NCBI GenBank assembly: GCA_002753225.1
Contig: PDZS01000017.1
Location: 20,286 to 84,285, forward strand
Source: Deltaproteobacteria bacterium YD0425bin51
Lineage (GTDB): Bacteria; Desulfobacterota; Desulfobacteria; Desulfobacterales; YD0425bin51
Direction of reading: 5' to 3'
DNA: 64,000 nt
Made by a program: the position numbers and the translations under genes. The notes under the pieces are model-generated. The model was given only the letters and a program-made list of their open reading frames with translations. It was not told where the DNA came from and did no database searches. Shown piece by piece: positions 37,988 through 47,724 of the stretch; positions within the stretch are counted from its first letter, which is position 1, and each line of letters starts with the position of its first letter.

Positions 37988-40900
37988 GTGGGAGAAGACA
38001 AAATAATCGATCATCAGCAAACAGATAAAACGGAAATAAACTTCGAACAATATTTCCTCAGCATGTTTGAACATCACAGTGCAGTCATGATTCTTATAGA
38101 TCCTGACACGGGAAGGATCGTAGCCGCTAATCTTTCTGCAGTTGATTATTACGGTTACCCGCTGGAAGAGTTGAAGCAGATGACTATTTCACAAATCAAC
38201 CAGCTCACACCTGAAGAAATTTTTAAATCTATGCAAAAGGTTAAAATGGATCGGAGAAAAGTATTCGAATTTCCTCATAGATTAGCAAATGGAGAGATTC
38301 GCTATGTAGAAGTTAATTCGGCATCGTTTTCGTTTAGAGGTCAAACCCTTTTGTTTTCAATTATCCATGACATAACCGAACATAAAAAGATGGAACAAGG
38401 TTTTCGTGAGAGGGCAAGTGAATTAGAGGGATTTAATAAAGCTATGATAGGACGTGAATCCCGCATTTTAGAACTTAAAAATGAAATCAATGCCTTATGC
38501 GTAGAAATAGGAAAACCTCCAGCCTATCCTACAGTTTGGAACGAATCAGTTCTAAAGACCAAAAGAATATCTTCTGATTTAAGAACAATATCTCCGAGTG
38601 ACACAAAAAAAACTTCTAAAGTTATCAATCCTTCTATTTCAGAACTGATTGATATTAAAGCGCTTCAAAAGCTAATGGAATATCTCTATCGCGCTACAGG
38701 TATCAATCATGCTCTTATTGACAATGAAAGCAATGTGCTTACAGCAGCGGGATGGCAAAAAATTTGTACCAACTTTCATCGTATGAATCCTCAAAGCCTT
38801 GAAAACTGTCTGAAAAGCGACCAATATATCCTCAACCACCTTCATGACGGGCCATATATAGGTTATCAATGTCCCCAGGGGCTTGTAGATTATGCTACCC
38901 CGGTAGTCATCGAAGGTGTCCATGTAGCAAACCTGTTTACTGGCCAAATGCTGCATGAGCCTCCTAATTTGGATTTTTTCAGAAGTCAGGCTCTAAAATT
39001 AGGTTTTGATGAGAAAGCTTATCTTGACGCTCTCAAGGAAGTTCAGATTATTCCAAGGGATCGTATGCCTGATATTATGGCTTTTATGGTGGAATTATCA
39101 CAAATTCTAGCTATGAACGGATTGACCCGAATGCGTCAAATAGAAATGGAACAAGAACTGATTAGATTCAATCAGGAGCTTGAAAACCGAATAAAAGAAC
39201 GAACTATTGAACTTGAGACATCAAGGAGAGCTGCCTTCAGCATGATGCAGGATGCTCAAAAAGAGAGAGAACGTTCTGGAGAGGCATTAGCTAAACTTAG
39301 GGAATCCACGGAACAACTGCTAACTGAAATAGCTGAACGCAAAAGGATTGAGGAAATCTTAAAAGAAGCAAAAGAGAATGCTGAGGCAGCTACCAAAGCC
39401 AAGAGTGATTTTTTGGCCAACATGAGCCACGAACTTAGAACCCCTATGAACGCTATAATCGGCTTGAGCCATCTGACGCTGAAAACCGATCTTACTCCTA
39501 AACAGAGGGATTACATTGACAAGGTTCATATGTCAGCCCAGAGCTTATTAGGAATTTTCAACGATATCTTAGATTTTTCTAAAATTGAAGCTGGCAAACT
39601 CAATATGGAAACTATTGATTTTGATCTCAATAATGTATTAAGTAATCTGGCGAACCAAGTGACACTTAAAGCTCAAGAAAAAGGGCTAGAACTGATATTT
39701 GATGTGGATTCAGAAGTACCTTTAGCATTAACTGGTGATCCCCTAAGACTAGGGCAGATTTTATTAAACCTGACTAATAACGCTATCAAATTCACGGAAA
39801 AAGGGATAATTACTTTATCGATAACTCAACTACAGGATGATAGTGAAACAGCTTTTCTTAGATTCTCGGTTAAGGATACAGGTATTGGCTTAAATGAGAC
39901 ACAAAAGGGAAAACTTTTTCAATCTTTTCAACAAGCAGATACGTCTACTACCCGTAAATATGGTGGTACTGGATTAGGTCTTGTAATCAGCAAAAAGCTC
40001 TCAGAAATGATGGGGGGTGAAATCGGTGTAGAAAGCTCTTATGGTCAGGGTAGTACCTTTTGGTTTACAGCGCGCTTAGGACGATTGGGAAAATCCGAGA
40101 GAAAAATTGCAATTATTCCAGAAAAAATCCGCAACCTCAAAACATTAATAGTAGATGATAATGCTGTTTCGCGTGAAGTATTAAAAAGTTATTTAAAAAA
40201 ATTTACTTTTATAGTTGATACGGTAGCATCTGGTAAAAAAGCTTTGGATGAGATTAAAGCAATGAATGTTCCAGGGAAAATTCCTTATGATTTGGTATTC
40301 ATGGATTGGCAGATGCCTGAAATGAACGGAATAGATGCTTCACGGATGATTCAACAGGATTCAACACTTATTAAAATCCCCAAGATTATAATGCTTACAG
40401 CTTATGGACGCGAAGATTTGATAAATCAAGCAAATCAGATAAACCTAGACGGTTTTTTGTTAAAACCTGTGACTCAATCTCTTTTATTCGATGCAGTTAT
40501 GCAAGCTTTTGGTGAACCTGTTGATAGAATAATAGATAGAGGTAAAAGGAAGAGCGAATTACCAGATGGTTTTGAATCTATACGAGGGGCTCGCATTTTA
40601 CTGGTAGAAGATAATGAAATCAACCAGCAGCTCGCTGTTGAACTTTTAAGTGATGAAGGTTTTTTTATTACAGTTGCAGATAATGGTCAGATAGGTGTAG
40701 ATAAAGTCAAAGGTGCAGATGAAAATAAACAGTATGATGTTGTGCTTATGGATCTCCAAATGCCAGTAATGGATGGTAGAACAGCAACTAAAGAGATTAG
40801 AGAATGGGAAAAAATGGGATTTAAAATTCCTATCATAGCCATGACAGCAGATGCAATGATAGGAGTACGCGAAGAAGTTATCAGCATTGGAATGAATGAC

Positions 40901-41638
40901 TACATTACCAAGCCTATAGAACCATCAGAAGTATTCAAAACTCTAATTAAATGGATTAAGCCGGGAAAACGTAAACTTCCTGATGAATATGTCAAAAATA
41001 AATTAGAAAAAACTGAAGATATAACCTCTCAAATCAAATTACCCCATTTGGTTGGAATTAACACAGACCTTGGTTTATCAAGGGTAAGTGGCAACCAGAA
41101 ACTTTATATGAATTTGCTTATTAAATTTTATAATGATAATCAATATGTTACTAATCATATACAAGAGGCAATAAGAAAAAAGGACAAAGAACTGGCAGTT
41201 AGGATAGCACATACAGTGAAAGGGGTATCTGGGACTATTGGAGCTCAAGTTTTGCAAACTATTGCAGGAGAATTAGAAGCAGCGTTAAAATCAGATATTA
41301 ATTCTGATTTTGGTGATATAATTAATAGGTTTAATGCAGCTATGGAAATAATTTTAAAGGCCTTATTACCCCTTAAATCTTTGCAAACCGAATCGTCAAC
41401 TAAACCTCAAGCTAATAAGCCTGCAGAACAAGGACAATTGATAGCATTTATAGAAAAACTTATCCCTCATATACAGAAAAAAAAACCAAAGCCTTGCAAG
41501 GAAATATTGACAGAGATGAACTCTTTTTCATGGCCTGAAAATTATTCAGCACAAATTAAGGAACTGGATCGTCTTATTGGCAAATATAAATTTAAGGAAG
41601 CTCAAGAAATTATAGATCAGTTAACCAATTTGAAGTAA
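37988..41638 (+). CDS. Hybrid kinase: PAS-PocR-HisKA-HATPase-REC-REC-HPt
   Basis: 1216 residues from GTG 37988 with AAGGAGGA at 37973-37980, 7 bp upstream. PAS about 20-140 with the ELKNEIN linker motif, then a PocR ligand domain about 215-380 ([56 protein letters not shown]), coiled coil, HisKA (His481 in NMSHELRTP), HATPase, REC1 ([10 protein letters not shown]), REC2 ([10 protein letters not shown]), HPt ([13 protein letters not shown]) and the shared tail. PocR domains bind small hydrocarbon derivatives. No TM, so the ligand is cytosolic. The kinase-to-tail half is very close to the 31281 and 42237 proteins. Confidence 0.9.
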   Translation: MGEDKIIDHQQTDKTEINFEQYFLSMFEHHSAVMILIDPDTGRIVAANLSAVDYYGYPLEELKQMTISQINQLTPEEIFKSMQKVKMDRRKVFEFPHRLANGEIRYVEVNSASFSFRGQTLLFSIIHDITEHKKMEQGFRERASELEGFNKAMIGRESRILELKNEINALCVEIGKPPAYPTVWNESVLKTKRISSDLRTISPSDTKKTSKVINPSISELIDIKALQKLMEYLYRATGINHALIDNESNVLTAAGWQKICTNFHRMNPQSLENCLKSDQYILNHLHDGPYIGYQCPQGLVDYATPVVIEGVHVANLFTGQMLHEPPNLDFFRSQALKLGFDEKAYLDALKEVQIIPRDRMPDIMAFMVELSQILAMNGLTRMRQIEMEQELIRFNQELENRIKERTIELETSRRAAFSMMQDAQKERERSGEALAKLRESTEQLLTEIAERKRIEEILKEAKENAEAATKAKSDFLANMSHELRTPMNAIIGLSHLTLKTDLTPKQRDYIDKVHMSAQSLLGIFNDILDFSKIEAGKLNMETIDFDLNNVLSNLANQVTLKAQEKGLELIFDVDSEVPLALTGDPLRLGQILLNLTNNAIKFTEKGIITLSITQLQDDSETAFLRFSVKDTGIGLNETQKGKLFQSFQQADTSTTRKYGGTGLGLVISKKLSEMMGGEIGVESSYGQGSTFWFTARLGRLGKSERKIAIIPEKIRNLKTLIVDDNAVSREVLKSYLKKFTFIVDTVASGKKALDEIKAMNVPGKIPYDLVFMDWQMPEMNGIDASRMIQQDSTLIKIPKIIMLTAYGREDLINQANQINLDGFLLKPVTQSLLFDAVMQAFGEPVDRIIDRGKRKSELPDGFESIRGARILLVEDNEINQQLAVELLSDEGFFITVADNGQIGVDKVKGADENKQYDVVLMDLQMPVMDGRTATKEIREWEKMGFKIPIIAMTADAMIGVREEVISIGMNDYITKPIEPSEVFKTLIKWIKPGKRKLPDEYVKNKLEKTEDITSQIKLPHLVGINTDLGLSRVSGNQKLYMNLLIKFYNDNQYVTNHIQEAIRKKDKELAVRIAHTVKGVSGTIGAQVLQTIAGELEAALKSDINSDFGDIINRFNAAMEIILKALLPLKSLQTESSTKPQANKPAEQGQLIAFIEKLIPHIQKKKPKPCKEILTEMNSFSWPENYSAQIKELDRLIGKYKFKEAQEIIDQLTNLK

Positions 41639-41694
41639 AAAAATAGAAGATCATCAAATGACTCGTAAACTAAATTTAACAAAAGGAGTAAGTT

Positions 41695-42222
41695 ATGTTC
41701 AAAGAAGAAAGAGAAGAATCAATGTTTGATTGGAAAATGATAGGTGATATAGGAGCTGGGCGTCCTAATCTAGGAGGTGCTATGGATGTTGCTGTATATA
41801 GATTAATGCAGTTCACATTGAGAGATGTTATTATACAGGAATTTGATGCAGCAACCGCGGATAGGATTTATTTTAGGGCTGGTGAACTTGCAGGTAAAGA
41901 GTTTTGCAAGGCTTTAATCAACAAGAAAAGCGATTTTAATGGTTTTGTCACACAACTTCAGGAACTTCTTTCAAATTTGAAAATAGGGATTCTAAGAGTT
42001 GAAAAATCAGATCTTACAAAGATGGAATTAACCTTAACTGTAGCAGAGGATCTTGATTGCTCTGGTCTTCCTGTTTGTAATGAAACCATATGTACATATG
42101 ATGAAGGATTTATTAGCGGTTTGCTAACAGAATATTCTGGGAAAAAATTTGATGTAAAGGAAGTAGATTGTTGGTGTTCAGGTGATAGAGTTTGCAGGTT
42201 TGAAGTAAAACCCAAAAAATAA
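41695..42222 (+). CDS. V4R (4-vinyl reductase) domain protein
   Basis: 175 residues with AAGGAG upstream of the ATG. The C-terminal half has the V4R pattern: [23 protein letters not shown] and [19 protein letters not shown]4R domains bind small molecules (aromatic or chlorophyll-precursor-like) and occur as ligand sensors, also beside PocR and histidine kinases. Cysteines in this part could hold zinc. Stand-alone protein 14 bp before a hybrid kinase lacking a sensory domain of its own, so it is probably that kinase's ligand-binding partner (inferred). Confidence 0.8.
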   Translation: MFKEEREESMFDWKMIGDIGAGRPNLGGAMDVAVYRLMQFTLRDVIIQEFDAATADRIYFRAGELAGKEFCKALINKKSDFNGFVTQLQELLSNLKIGILRVEKSDLTKMELTLTVAEDLDCSGLPVCNETICTYDEGFISGLLTEYSGKKFDVKEVDCWCSGDRVCRFEVKPKK

Positions 42223-42236
42223 GATGGCAAAAAACT

Positions 42237-44999
42237 ATGTTAACTGTTGAAGAATCAGATATTGATAAGATCACAGAAGTTTTTTACCTTTTGCTCAAAG
42301 GTAAAAAGCCTGAGGCTATCCAATTACCGAAAGATTATCCAGACAATGAAGTAAAACAGGCTGTCGGATATATCAATAAATTTTTAAATGAGTATAACGC
42401 AGTTACTGATATTGGATATACACTTTCGAGAGGTGAAATAAATTTTGAATCTCCCTACAAAGGAGGCCTTTTGATCCTTCAGTCACTGAAAAGCCTCCAG
42501 GCAAGCCTCAAACATCTAACATGGACGACACAGCAGATATCGAATGGAGATTTCAATCAGCGTGTTGACTTCATGGGAGAGTTCTCTGATGCATTTAATA
42601 CTATGACCCAGCAGTTGAAAAATTCTTTTTTGGAACGTGATAATGCCAATCTTGCCCTTCAGAGTCAAATTGATGAACTAGCTAAAGCCAGGCGCGCTAT
42701 GCTGAACATAATGGAGGATCTTGAAGAAGCTAAAAAAGAAGCTGAATTAGCTACTAAAGCAAAAAGTGATTTTTTAGCCAATATGAGCCATGAGATAAGA
42801 ACACCTATGAACGCTATCATTGGAATGAGCCATTTGGTTATGAAGACCAATTTGGACCCCAAACAGCAGGATTATATTAGAAAAATCGATACAGCCGCTA
42901 AATCTCTTTTGGGTATTATCAATGATATTTTAGACTTTTCTAAGATTGAGGCAGGTAAATTGAATATGGAAAAGATTGGTTTTCATCTGACCGAAACCTT
43001 AGATAACGTTGCAAATATGATTACAGTGAAGGCTCAGGAAAAAGATGGACTCGAGGTTTTGTTTCACACATATTTGGATGCACCAGATTTTGTAATAGGA
43101 GATCCATTAAGGCTTAGCCAAGTTCTAATTAATTTGGGCAATAATGCTGTTAAGTTTACTGGACAAGGTGAAATAGTTGTTACAACTAAGCTTGAAAAAG
43201 ATATGGACAAGCAGGTCATGCTCCGTTTTACTGTGCGTGATTCAGGGATCGGAATGACAGAAGAACAGAAATCCAAGCTTTTTCAAGCTTTTTCCCAGGC
43301 AGATAGCTCTACAACACGAAAATATGGAGGTACAGGCTTGGGATTGACCATAAGCAAGCGTCTAGTAAATATGATGGGAGGTGATATATGGGTAGAAAGC
43401 CAGACAGGGAAGGGGAGTGAATTTATTTTCACTGCTGTTTTCGACAAAGGGGAGGGTGACAGCAAGAAAATTTTAGTAATTCCAGAAGATTTAGTTGGAA
43501 AAAGAGTCCTCGTAGTGGACGACAGTCAAACCTCTTGTCTGATTTTTGAGGAAATGTTAAAGGTTTTTAACCTTCAGCCAGTTGTGGTTTCGTCAGGTGA
43601 GGCAGCTTTGGAAGAATTGAGGCAGGCTGACTCAGCTAACCCTTTCGAGATTGCATTAATTGATTTAAAAATGCCTAAAATGAATGGTATTGAAACCATT
43701 CGCTGTATCCGTGATATGTCTAATTTGAAAATACAGCCAAAAATTATTGCAGTTACTGCCCAGGTAAGAGAAGATACATTTCAGGAAATGAAAAACTTGG
43801 CTAGTGATGGTTTCTTAGTCAAACCTGTTTTTTTATCTGATCTTTATCGCGTTATATTACAGGCTTTTGGCAAAGTGGAAGCCCAAGGAAGCGATTTTAG
43901 TATGCAGGAGAATGAAATGGAACTTGCTAGACCTATTTGGGGAGCACGCATTCTTTTGGCTGAAGATAACGAAATCAATCAGCAGGTGGCTCGTGAGATA
44001 CTGGAAGGAGCAGGGCTTCTGGTAACCATAGCTCAAAACGGTAAGGAAGCGGTTGCTAAAGTCGCAGACGAAAGCTTTGATGCCGTGTTTATGGATATAC
44101 AAATGCCAGTGATGGACGGTTATGCAGCAACGCAGGCGATAAGGTCATGGGAGACGCAAAGGAAACATTCTAAAATTCCAATAATTGCTATGACTGCCAG
44201 CGCCATGACTCAGGATAAGGAAAGAGCTGTTGAAGCAGGAATGAGCGATCATGTCAGCAAACCTATTATTGTCAAGGAGCTTTTTGCAGCACTTCTTAAA
44301 TGGATTAAACCAGGACAAAGGGATTTACCTCCTGAAATTGCTGCAAAACTAAAAGATCAAAAGAAAGATATTGATGACAAAACGTTTCAGCCTTTGCCAG
44401 ATTTGCCTGGTATTTCTGCTGAAGTTGGTCTTGTACGAGCAGGAAATAATAGAAAACTTTATATAAACCTTCTTACAAAGTTTCATCGCGACAATCAGGA
44501 TACTACGAAACAGATAAAGGATGCAATCGGAAGAAGTGATCAGGAACTTGCTGTGCGGTTAGCTCATACAGTAAAGGGGGTAGGAGGTACTATCGGCGCT
44601 CATGATCTGCAAACCATTGCAGGAGAACTGGAATTAGCTCTTAAATCGGATTTTAACACCGATCATGCTGATTTAATCAAACGGTTCGATACAGTTTTAA
44701 ATATGATTTTAAAAACGCTTGAGCCAATTGCAGAAGGTCAAAACAAAGAGTCAGGAGAATCAGAAAGTAAAAAACAGGGAAATCCAGAGCAACTTCAAGC
44801 TTTCATCGAAAAACTGATGCCATATATACAGAAAAAGAAACCCAAGCCTTGCAAAGAGATTATGGAGGAAATGGTTGCTTTTACATGGCCTGAAAATGTC
44901 AAATCTCAAATCAAAGAATTAGAGCGTTTTGTTGGCAAATATAAGTTCAAAGAAGCTCAGGAAATTTTAGAACAGCTATTTAACACCAAAGGCTACTGA
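42237..44999 (+). CDS. Soluble hybrid kinase: HAMP-like-HisKA-HATPase-REC-REC-HPt
   Basis: 920 residues, no TM. The N-terminal 130 residues ([30 protein letters not shown]) look like a HAMP-type signalling helix without a membrane anchor. HisKA has His185, HATPase has [15 protein letters not shown]1 VLVVDDSQT with [15 protein letters not shown]2 LLAEDNEIN with [10 protein letters not shown], HPt [13 protein letters not shown], and a tail ([14 protein letters not shown]) as in the 31281 and 37988 kinases. The preceding V4R protein may supply its input. Confidence 0.9.
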   Translation: MLTVEESDIDKITEVFYLLLKGKKPEAIQLPKDYPDNEVKQAVGYINKFLNEYNAVTDIGYTLSRGEINFESPYKGGLLILQSLKSLQASLKHLTWTTQQISNGDFNQRVDFMGEFSDAFNTMTQQLKNSFLERDNANLALQSQIDELAKARRAMLNIMEDLEEAKKEAELATKAKSDFLANMSHEIRTPMNAIIGMSHLVMKTNLDPKQQDYIRKIDTAAKSLLGIINDILDFSKIEAGKLNMEKIGFHLTETLDNVANMITVKAQEKDGLEVLFHTYLDAPDFVIGDPLRLSQVLINLGNNAVKFTGQGEIVVTTKLEKDMDKQVMLRFTVRDSGIGMTEEQKSKLFQAFSQADSSTTRKYGGTGLGLTISKRLVNMMGGDIWVESQTGKGSEFIFTAVFDKGEGDSKKILVIPEDLVGKRVLVVDDSQTSCLIFEEMLKVFNLQPVVVSSGEAALEELRQADSANPFEIALIDLKMPKMNGIETIRCIRDMSNLKIQPKIIAVTAQVREDTFQEMKNLASDGFLVKPVFLSDLYRVILQAFGKVEAQGSDFSMQENEMELARPIWGARILLAEDNEINQQVAREILEGAGLLVTIAQNGKEAVAKVADESFDAVFMDIQMPVMDGYAATQAIRSWETQRKHSKIPIIAMTASAMTQDKERAVEAGMSDHVSKPIIVKELFAALLKWIKPGQRDLPPEIAAKLKDQKKDIDDKTFQPLPDLPGISAEVGLVRAGNNRKLYINLLTKFHRDNQDTTKQIKDAIGRSDQELAVRLAHTVKGVGGTIGAHDLQTIAGELELALKSDFNTDHADLIKRFDTVLNMILKTLEPIAEGQNKESGESESKKQGNPEQLQAFIEKLMPYIQKKKPKPCKEIMEEMVAFTWPENVKSQIKELERFVGKYKFKEAQEILEQLFNTKGY

Positions 45000-45018
45000 T
45001 CCGTATAAAAGGAGGAAT

Positions 45019-46560
45019 ATGAGGGCTTTGAAAAGTTGCAATATTCTGATCGTTGATGATACAGAGGAAAATATAGATGTTCTATCTGAGCTATTAGGTG
45101 ATGACTATGAAGTCAGCGTTGCCACAGATGGAGAAACAGCTTTGCAAGCTGTTTATGATAATCATCCTGACTTAATCCTTTTGGACATAATGATGCCGGG
45201 TATGGACGGCTATGAAGTCTGTAAAAAATTGAAGACCAATCCAGCTACTCAGGATATCCCGATTATTTTTGTGACTGCTATGAGTGAGGTTAACGATGAG
45301 ACAAAAGGACTTGAACTTGGAGCAATAGATTACATAACCAAACCTATCAGCCCATCAATTGTTAAAGCTAGGATTAAAAATCACTTAGAACTTAAACTTG
45401 TCCGTGAGGAGCTTAAAAAACAAAATGAGATACTAAAAGAAAACCTCCGCCTCCGTGAAGACATGGAACAAGTATCCAGACATGATCTAAAAACGCCCTT
45501 AAATGCTGTCATAAGTATTCCTAAAATTTTGATAAAGGGAGGAGATCTTTCATCTAATCAAAAAGAAATGCTTTTGATGCTTGAGGAATCAGGCTACCGA
45601 ATGTTAGAAATAGTCAATAGCTCTCTTGATCTACTAAAAATGGAAAAAGGAAATTATCAGTTTAATCCTGTACCTGTGGATATTTTAAATTTGATTCAGC
45701 AAATAAGGGGAGAGACTCTTGAATTGTTCAATAGAAAGGAATTAATTCTTGATATCATAATAAATGGAAACCAATTTGATAATACTCAAAATTTTATGGT
45801 TTCAGGCGAAGAAATGCTTTGTTATTCTATGCTTGCAAATTTGATTAAAAACGCTATTGAAGCCTCTCCTGAAAAGGAGAAAATAGAAATTACTCTTAAT
45901 GACGGCGAAAGACAAGAGATAAAGATCCATAACAAAGGTCCTGTTCCAGAGCAAATAAAGGAAAAATTTTTTGATAAATATGCTACGTTCGGAAAAAAAG
46001 ACGGGACAGGACTGGGAACCTATTCAGCCAAATTAATTATTCAAACTTTGAAAGGGGAGATTAGATTAGAATCATCATTAAGCTCAGGAACAACATTAAT
46101 TATCTATCTCCTTCCGGTTTCCTTAATACCTAATAATAAAACGACTAACCTTGTTCAGGGAGATAAGCTAAATAGCCTGGATATAAGTAAAAACGTGCTT
46201 GTTGCAGATGATTACAAATCAATGAGGCGGATTATTGTCAGTCTTTTGATGCAGATGGGATTTTTAAATTTTGTTGAAGTCAGTGACGGTTTACAGGCTT
46301 TGGAAAAAATCGAATCTGAACATATTGATCTGATAATTTCAGATTGTAAGATGCCTATTAAAACTGGTTTAGATATCTTAAAATATGTAAGATCAAAAGA
46401 TAAGTTTAAACATATTCCTTTTATAATGGTTACAGGTGAGTCAGATCGCGATATGGTAATGCAAGCAGCTAAGATGGGAGTTACAGCTTTTGTAGTAAAA
46501 CCTTTTTCACCGGATTTACTAAGGAAAAAAATAGAACTTCTTCTAACGAGTTCTCTATAA
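45019..46560 (+). CDS. Soluble kinase: REC-HisKA-HATPase-REC
   Basis: 513 residues, AAAGGAGGA upstream. REC1 Asp56, linker KKQNEILKENLRLREDMEQ, HisKA His155 (RHDLKTPLNA), HATPase (ANLIKNAIEASP, GTGLGTYSAK), and a C-terminal receiver (VLVADDYKSMRR, ISDCKMPIKTG) like CheY rather than the other receivers here. It is a close paralog of the 26820 and 46573 kinases, so a receiver-gated kinase phosphorylates its own or a separate receiver. No output domain. Confidence 0.9.
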   Translation: MRALKSCNILIVDDTEENIDVLSELLGDDYEVSVATDGETALQAVYDNHPDLILLDIMMPGMDGYEVCKKLKTNPATQDIPIIFVTAMSEVNDETKGLELGAIDYITKPISPSIVKARIKNHLELKLVREELKKQNEILKENLRLREDMEQVSRHDLKTPLNAVISIPKILIKGGDLSSNQKEMLLMLEESGYRMLEIVNSSLDLLKMEKGNYQFNPVPVDILNLIQQIRGETLELFNRKELILDIIINGNQFDNTQNFMVSGEEMLCYSMLANLIKNAIEASPEKEKIEITLNDGERQEIKIHNKGPVPEQIKEKFFDKYATFGKKDGTGLGTYSAKLIIQTLKGEIRLESSLSSGTTLIIYLLPVSLIPNNKTTNLVQGDKLNSLDISKNVLVADDYKSMRRIIVSLLMQMGFLNFVEVSDGLQALEKIESEHIDLIISDCKMPIKTGLDILKYVRSKDKFKHIPFIMVTGESDRDMVMQAAKMGVTAFVVKPFSPDLLRKKIELLLTSSL

Positions 46561-46572
46561 ATGGAGTAAGAA

Positions 46573-47721
46573 ATGAAAAAAATATCTGAAAGTAAGATTC
46601 TTATTGTTGATGATACAGAAGCCTACATTGATGTCCTTGTAGAAGCCCTTGGAGGGATTTATGAAATTTTAGTAGCAACTAACGGCGTTGAAGCAATGGA
46701 GATTGTCAAGGAAGACCCGCCGGATCTTATTTTACTAGATATTTTAATGCCTGAGATGGATGGTTACGAAGTTTGCAGGCAACTTAAGGCAAATGAAACA
46801 ACCAGAGAGATTCCTGTTATTTTTGTAACATCTATGAATGATATAGAAGATGAAACTAGAGGTTTAGAGCTTGGAGCAATCGATTATATTACTAAACCGA
46901 TCAGCGCTTCTATAGTTAGAGCTAGAATTAGGAACCATTTAGAGTTGAAGAGAGCTTATCAAGGAATTGCAGAACAGAAATGTAAACTCGAAGAACAAAA
47001 TGTTGAATTGCTTGAAGCAGTTCGTCTTAGAGAAGATGTGGAACAGATTATGAGGCATGATCTTAAAACTCCTCTAAATGCTATTATAGGGTTTCCTCAA
47101 ATCATAAAGCTGCAAGGAGGTTTAAATGATAACCAGTTGAAATATATTGGTTATATTGAGGAATCTGGCTATAGAATGTTGAGCATGATTAACCTTTCCT
47201 TGGATCTTTTTAAGATGGAGCGGGGAATATATAAGTTTAATCCTGAACCTGTAAATATAGTTGATGTATTGAATAATATAATGAATGAGATTCAGAAATT
47301 AATTTATTACAAGAATATTTCTGTTAATATCTTTATCAATGGAGAAAAATATGGATTTAATTCAAACTTTTGTGTTCAAGGTGAAACTCTGCTATGTTAT
47401 TCTATGCTTGCTAATCTTATTAAGAACGCAGTTGAAGCATCTCCTGAAGGTGGCATTATAAGTATCTTTATGGAAAATAAAGAAGAAAATGCTGTAATCA
47501 GAATTCATAACCAAAGTGCAGTGCCAATCAATATAAGAGATAGGTTTTTTGAAAAATTTACCACGTCAGGCAAAAAAAAAGGGACAGGGCTTGGAACATA
47601 CAGCGCAAGACTTATTGCTGAGACTCAAAATGGAAAGATTCAGATGAAAACTTCCGAAGAAGATGGAACTTGGCTCATTATTGAGTTAGCTTCTATACCT
47701 TGCTCAAAAAAGGAGACATAA
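46573..47721 (+). CDS. Soluble kinase: REC-HisKA-HATPase
   Basis: 382 residues. Receiver with Asp56 (LLDILMPEMDG, TKPIS), HisKA with His162 (RHDLKTPLNA), HATPase with ANLIKNAVEASP and GTGLGTYSAR. It lacks the trailing receiver and HPt of its paralogs at 26820 and 45019, so phosphate must leave to another protein. Starts 12 bp after the upstream kinase with GGAG before the ATG and is followed after 3 bp by the large periplasmic sensor. Confidence 0.88.
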   Translation: MKKISESKILIVDDTEAYIDVLVEALGGIYEILVATNGVEAMEIVKEDPPDLILLDILMPEMDGYEVCRQLKANETTREIPVIFVTSMNDIEDETRGLELGAIDYITKPISASIVRARIRNHLELKRAYQGIAEQKCKLEEQNVELLEAVRLREDVEQIMRHDLKTPLNAIIGFPQIIKLQGGLNDNQLKYIGYIEESGYRMLSMINLSLDLFKMERGIYKFNPEPVNIVDVLNNIMNEIQKLIYYKNISVNIFINGEKYGFNSNFCVQGETLLCYSMLANLIKNAVEASPEGGIISIFMENKEENAVIRIHNQSAVPINIRDRFFEKFTTSGKKKGTGLGTYSARLIAETQNGKIQMKTSEEDGTWLIIELASIPCSKKET

Positions 47722-47724
47722 ATT

